From Rhizobiales bacterium CCH10-E5 (lineage in GTDB: Bacteria > Pseudomonadota > Alphaproteobacteria > Rhizobiales > Beijerinckiaceae): a stretch of DNA of 64,000 bases. The stretch is from positions 27,382 through 91,381 of the forward strand of contig LSIG01000205.1 in the NCBI GenBank assembly GCA_001556125.1, written 5' to 3'. The notes below the pieces were generated by a model. That model was not told the origin of the DNA, ran no database searches, and saw only the letters and a program-made list of their open reading frames with translations. The first letter of the stretch is position 1; every line of letters starts with the position of its first letter. Shown here piece by piece: positions 57,094 to 64,000 of the stretch. Position numbers and translations under genes: made by a program.

Positions 57094-58527
57094 TCATCCT
57101 GGAAACTCCGCCAGGCCGAACCGTGTCGCGGGGAGAGGCCGTGCGACGGCAGCGCTTCGCACCAGCGGGCCGATGGCGACCAGCGTGGCGAAGAGCAGCG
57201 CGACCTCGATGTGATAGACGGCGTGATAGGCGGCCGCCGGCTCAGCCAGGCCCGGTCCCAGCGTGCTGCTGCTCGCGAGCGCCGCGAAACCGTCCCGGAT
57301 GGCGCCGCCGAGCGCGATGGCAAGCCCTGCGGCGGTGGCCTGGGCGGCACCCCAGATGCCGACGGCGAGCCCGGCCTGAGGGCCGTCGTCGAGCTCCATG
57401 GCAATGGTCAGGGTGCCGACGGCGAAGAGGCCGCCGCCGAAGCCGATCAGCCCCGTGCCGAAGCGGAACAGGCCCGGCGCCTCGATGGCACCGGCGAAGA
57501 TCACGCAGGGGAAGGCGACGAGGCCGCAGACCAGACCCAGCGCGGCGAGGCGGTGCGGATCGACGCCCGCATTCAGGGCACGCGCCGCCAGCGCGAAGGC
57601 GGCCAGCGAGCCTGTGGCGAGAAGGGCGGTCAGGATCGTCGTGCCGCTGACGCTCAGCTTCAGCACCTGGGCGCCGTAGGGCTCGAGGATCACGTCTTGC
57701 ATGTTGAAGGCGGCGGTGCCGAGCGCGACCGCCGCGAGAAAGCGCGTCGCGCCCGGCCGCGCGAGGAAGCCCTGCAGCATGGCGGCGAAGGCCGGGCGCT
57801 CGCGGTCGAAGCGCGTCAAGGTCGGGTTGCGGGCTTCCTGTTTCCAGAGCGCGACGACGTTCAGCACCATGGTGACGACGGCGGCACCCTGCACCACTTG
57901 GATCAGGCGCAGGGGCGAGAAATCGGCCAGCAGCCAGGCGAAGACCAGCCCACTCGCGACCATGCCGACGAGCAGGGCGACATAAAGCAGGGCGACGACG
58001 CGGGCGCGCGTCGCGGGCGTGGCGAGGTCGGTTGCGAGCGCCAGCCCGGCGGTCTGCGTCGTGTGGAGGCCGGCTCCCACGAGCAGGAAGGCGAGCGCGG
58101 CGCCGATCTGGCCGTAGAGCACCGGGCCGACGCCGTCTCCCGAGAGAACGAGCAGCGCGAAGGGCATGATCGCGAGCCCGCCGAACTGCAGCAGCGAGCC
58201 GAACCAGATATAGGGCACGCGCCGCCAGCCCAGCACCGAGCGGTGCATGTCGGAGCGATGGCCGATGAGTGCGCGCAGCGGCGCGAACAGGAAGGGCAGG
58301 CAGACCATCGCCGCGACCAGCGTCGCGGAGACGTTCAATTCGACGATCATCACCCGATTGAGCGTGCCGACCAGCAGCACGGTGGCCATCCCGACCGCGA
58401 TCTGGAAGAGCGACAGCCGCAGGATCCGGCCCAGCGGCAGCTCCGGCGAGGCCGCATCGGCAAAGGGCAGCCAGCGCGGAGCGATCCGAGTCAGACCCTT
58501 CACGAAGGCGGCCGAGACCGGGTTCAT
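57094..58527 (-). CDS. lhaA: LhaA/PucC-family light-harvesting assembly transporter
   Basis: 477 residues from the ATG at 58527, overlapping the bchM stop (ATGA). About twelve membrane helices of the BCD/MFS type. LRLSLFQIAVGMATVLLVGTLNRVMIVEL, PFLFAPLRALIGHRSDMHRSVLGWRRVPYIWFG and LVGAGLHTTQTAGLALATDLA are diagnostic. Needed for LH1 assembly, possibly by delivering pigment. Usual place between bchM and puhA. Confidence 0.93.
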   Translation of the reverse strand: MNPVSAAFVKGLTRIAPRWLPFADAASPELPLGRILRLSLFQIAVGMATVLLVGTLNRVMIVELNVSATLVAAMVCLPFLFAPLRALIGHRSDMHRSVLGWRRVPYIWFGSLLQFGGLAIMPFALLVLSGDGVGPVLYGQIGAALAFLLVGAGLHTTQTAGLALATDLATPATRARVVALLYVALLVGMVASGLVFAWLLADFSPLRLIQVVQGAAVVTMVLNVVALWKQEARNPTLTRFDRERPAFAAMLQGFLARPGATRFLAAVALGTAAFNMQDVILEPYGAQVLKLSVSGTTILTALLATGSLAAFALAARALNAGVDPHRLAALGLVCGLVAFPCVIFAGAIEAPGLFRFGTGLIGFGGGLFAVGTLTIAMELDDGPQAGLAVGIWGAAQATAAGLAIALGGAIRDGFAALASSSTLGPGLAEPAAAYHAVYHIEVALLFATLVAIGPLVRSAAVARPLPATRFGLAEFPG

Positions 58528-59224
58528 CGGGCGACGAGCTCCAGGGCCTGGGATTTGTAGAAGGCACTGGACACGCGCTCGCTGCGGCCGATGCGCCAGG
58601 GCGAGAGGCTGCGCTCGCTGGCGATGGCCGAGGCGAGGTTGCGGGTGCTGACCGGCTCGATCGCGGGCGCCCGGTCCGCCCGGGGGAAGGCGAGGCCGGC
58701 CCAGTGCATCAGCGTCAGCGCGGGCGTGCGCGGCGCGTGGGTGACCAGCATCGAGCCGGCCGTGCGCTCGGCCAGGCGCGACAGGGCGCCGACGATGTCC
58801 GCGGCCTTGTAGTGGATCAGCGAGTCCATCGCGACGACATGGTCGAAGCGGCCGAGCGCGGGATCGAGCATGTCGCCGGTGCGGAAGCTGATCGAGCCGC
58901 CGCAGAGCTTGCGCGGGCAGCGGTCCTGCGCGAGCGCGACGAGGGTGGGCGAGAGGTCGATGGCGGTGACATGGGCGCCGCGTAGGGCGCATTCGACGGC
59001 CAGCGCCCCGGTGCCGCAGCCGGCGTCGAGGATGCGGGCGCCGCGGATGTCGTCGGGCAGCCAGGCGAGAAGCTTGTTGCGCATGGCCTCGCGGCCGGCG
59101 CGGACCGTGGCGCGGATGCCGCTGACGGGCGCATCCGTGGTCAGCCGGGCCCAGGCATCGACCGCGGTGCGGTCGAAATAGGTCTGCAGCTCGCCGCGAC
59201 GCTGGATGTAATTGGCGTCCGCCA

Positions 59225-59225
<1 letters not shown>
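58524..59225 (-). CDS. bchM: Mg-protoporphyrin IX O-methyltransferase
   Basis: 233 residues. YIQRRGELQTYFDRTAVDAWARLT is the family start; SAM motif ARILDAGCGTGALAVECALRGA; DHVVAMDSLIHYKAADI follows. Methylates Mg-protoporphyrin IX before the AcsF step. ATGA overlaps at both ends (bchL, lhaA). Confidence 0.95.
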
Positions 59226-60331
<1,106 letters not shown>

Positions 60332-60357
<26 letters not shown>

Positions 60358-61996
60358 CGTAGAGAGTCTCCACCGTGATCGGGCTGATCCCGCGCTCGCC
60401 TGCGAATTTTTCGGTGTTGCGCCGCGCCTTGCCGCGCACGAAGAACGGGATCTTCTTGAGTTCGAGTTCGGCGTCCGGCGCCCAGCTGAGGACGATCGGC
60501 CTGTCGGCTTTCTCGCCGTCATTCCGGGGCGGCCCGTCAGGGCCGAGCCCGGAAGCCATGACGGGGTGAGCCCGATCGACCGGACCGCTGGCAGCGGCGT
60601 GCCCGGTCGTGGGTTCTGGGTTCTTCGCTTCGCGAACCCCCGGAATGACAGGGGTGCCGAGATGCGAGGAGCCGGCGCCGTCGTTGAACTCGAAATCGTC
60701 GCGGAACATGCCGAGCAGGTGTTCCTCCAGGCCCATCATCAGCGGATGGACCCAGGAGTCGAAGATGACATTGGCACCCTCGAAGCCCATCTGCGGCGAG
60801 TAGCGCGCGGGGAAATCCTGGACATGGACCGGCGCCGAGATCACCGCGCAGGGGATGCCGAGGCGCTTGGCGATGTGGCGCTCCATCTGCGTGCCGAGCA
60901 CGAGCTCGGGTTGCAACTCGGCGCAGGCGGCCTCGACTTCGAGGTAATCGTCGGTGATCAGGGCCTCGAGCCCGAGCCGGGCGGCGGCCTCGCGCACGTC
61001 GCGGGCGTGCTCGCGGGAATAGGTGCCGAGGCCGACGACCCTGAAGCCCAGCTCCTCGCTGGCGATGCGGGCGGCGGCGACGGCATGGGTCGCGTCGCCG
61101 AAGATGAAGACGCGCTTGCCGGTGAGATAGGTCGAATCGACCGAGCGCGAATACCAGGGCAGGCGCGAGGTCTCGTCGGCCAGGACCGGGGCGGGGTCGA
61201 CCCCGGCGAGCCGGGCCACCTCCGTGACGAAGTCGCGCGTGGCACCGACGCCGATCGGCACGCTGGCGATCGTCGGCTGGCCGAAGGCCCGCTTCAGCCA
61301 TTGGGCGGCAAGCCCCGCGATCTCGGGATAGAGCACGACGTTGAAGTCGGCCTGGCCGAGCCGGGCGATATCGGCGGCGCAGGCCTGCCAGGGCGCGACG
61401 ACGTTCACCTCGACGCCGAGTCGCGCCAGCAGCTCCTTGACGGCGCGGACGTCGTCGCGATGGCGGAAGCCGAGCGCCGTCGGCCCCAGGATGTTGCAGC
61501 GGGCCGGTTCGCCGGGCTTGCGCGCGGGGCGGGCGCTTCCGGGTGGGGGCATGTGCGGGCCCGCGAGGCCGCGCACCAGCTGGTAGAAGGTCTCGGCCGC
61601 GCCCCAACTCTCCTTGCGCTGATAGGAGGGCAATTCGAGCGGGATCACCGGGATCGGCAATCCGAGCGCGCGAGCGAGGCCCGCCGGATCGTCCTGGATC
61701 AGCTCGCCGGTGCAGGAGGCGCCGACGAGCATCGCGGCCGGCCGGAAGCGCTCATAGGCGTCGAGCGCGGCGCGCTGGAAGAGATCGGCGGTGTCGCCGC
61801 CGAGATCGCGCGCCTGAAAGGTGGTGTAGGTCACGGGCGGGCGCTGGCCGCGGCGCTCGATCATGGTGAAGAGCAGGTCGGCATAGGTGTCGCCCTGGGG
61901 TGCGTGCAGGACGTAATGCACGTCGGTCATCGCGGTTGCGATCCGCATCGCGCCGACATGCGGGGGGCCTTCATAGGTCCAGACGGTGAGCTGCAT
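60332..61996 (-). CDS. bchB: Light-independent protochlorophyllide reductase subunit B, with repeat-derived insertion
   Basis: 554 residues from the ATG at 61996 ([17 protein letters not shown]), longer than the family's roughly 510-530. NifK-like domain: [49 protein letters not shown], and [33 protein letters not shown]. The C-terminal small domain is intact ([20 protein letters not shown]). Between them, residues about 450-493 are encoded by a copy of the family B intergenic palindromic repeat (60518-60649), read without a stop. DPOR reduces protochlorophyllide ring D. Starts 2 bp after bchN. Confidence 0.94.
60518..60649. repeat. Interspersed palindromic repeat, family B, copy 3, inside bchB
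   Basis: Begins gtcattccggggc and ends ccccggaatgac, with the internal gagcccggaagccatgac and ggttcttcgcttcgcgaac blocks that match the intergenic copy at 18610-18754. It lies wholly inside bchB, at the linker before the last domain. Confidence 0.85.
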
Positions 61997-61998
61997 CG

Positions 61999-63803
<1,805 letters not shown>

Positions 63804-63880
63804 CGGACGTCTCCGGTCCGCTGCGCCGCTGGCGGATCGCCGCGGCGTCGATGGGGGAGATTGGCGTCCTCCAGAGCATG

Positions 63881-63932
63881 TGTCAACTCATCATGACACT
63901 TTGCTGCGCTGCAATGTCAAATTGAGTGGACA
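63881..63932 (-). promoter_or_regulatory. Tandem PpsR/CrtJ-type sites upstream of bchF
   Basis: Two exact TGT-N12-ACA sites: 63881-63898 (TGTCAACTCATCATGACA) and 63915-63932 (TGTCAAATTGAGTGGACA), 16 bp apart. They precede the bchF-to-hemA operon and may also serve a divergent gene beyond the right edge. The rest of 63933-64000 shows no complete feature. Confidence 0.82.
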
Positions 63933-64000
63933 TTCGTATTGCGACTGCCTAAGAGTCCGTCCCGGAACTCATGACGCTCGCGCGATGCGGCGGATAAGAA

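Noticed and set aside
56299..58560. 753-codon plus-strand frame opposite puhA and lhaA
   Set aside because: Asp/Glu/Arg/Gln-rich shadow typical of the strand opposite GC-rich genes; no domain.

Overview
This window is high-GC alphaproteobacterial DNA and carries most of a photosynthesis gene cluster (PGC), roughly 28.8-63.9 kb, from an aerobic anoxygenic phototroph. The flanking genes (FrmR/GSH formaldehyde detoxification, a TadG-like protein, ECF42 sigma factor with a YCII partner, glyoxylate-shunt malate synthase, an ADLPSRKG-type outer-membrane protein) fit Hyphomicrobiales, perhaps a Bosea/Methylobacterium relative. That placement is inference from gene content, not a search result.

Left part (1-28.7 kb) is ordinary chromosome: a divergent idonate/gluconate dehydrogenase pair; a small iron-permease-like protein; YCII plus ECF sigma factor; the frmR-adhC-fghA formaldehyde operon; an outer-membrane protein; a Nudix hydrolase; an unknown zinc-ribbon/secreted pair; a DUF559 gene enclosed by exact inverted repeats; malate synthase; TadG-like vWA protein; the ygfZ-tag-HD operon; a dihydroorotase-like enzyme with an altered metal motif; a four-gene ABC importer; O-antigen ligase; an acyltransferase broken by one amber codon; dihydropyrimidinase; a DMT exporter. 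Two related families of roughly 90-150 bp palindromic repeats lie between these genes.

PGC layout: cytochrome c (minus); dxs-ispH-bchI-bchD-bchO-crtI-crtB-small membrane protein (plus); crtD-crtC (minus); crtE-crtF-bchC-bchX-bchY-bchZ-pufQ-pufB-pufA-pufL-pufM (plus); then, all on the minus strand and read from the right edge, bchF-bchN-bchB-[68-codon ORF]-bchL-bchM-lhaA-puhA-puhB-puhC-orf-acsF-puhE-hemA. Most junctions are ATGA/GTGA overlaps. The genes supply isoprenoid precursors (Dxs, IspH), 5-aminolevulinate (HemA), bacteriochlorophyll steps (chelatase I/D, BchM, O2-dependent AcsF, DPOR L/N/B, COR X/Y/Z, BchF, BchC), spirilloxanthin-type carotenoids (CrtE/B/I/C/D/F), LH1 and the reaction centre with assembly factors. 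Tandem TGT-N12-ACA sites (PpsR/CrtJ-type) precede dxs, bchC and bchF, and one exact site plus one near match lies between crtD and crtE, so the cluster looks like one light/oxygen regulon. bchE, bchG, bchP, bchJ, ppsR and pufC are not in the window; several may lie beyond the right edge.

Most notable: (i) bchH, normally between bchB and bchL, is missing and replaced by a 68-codon ORF keeping the overlaps expected of bchH; (ii) a copy of the genome's intergenic palindromic repeat lies in frame inside bchB; (iii) dxs and ispH head the bchIDO-crtIB operon; (iv) crtC has no usable start codon in its own frame; (v) the pufQ-pufB spacer is a run of four hairpins.
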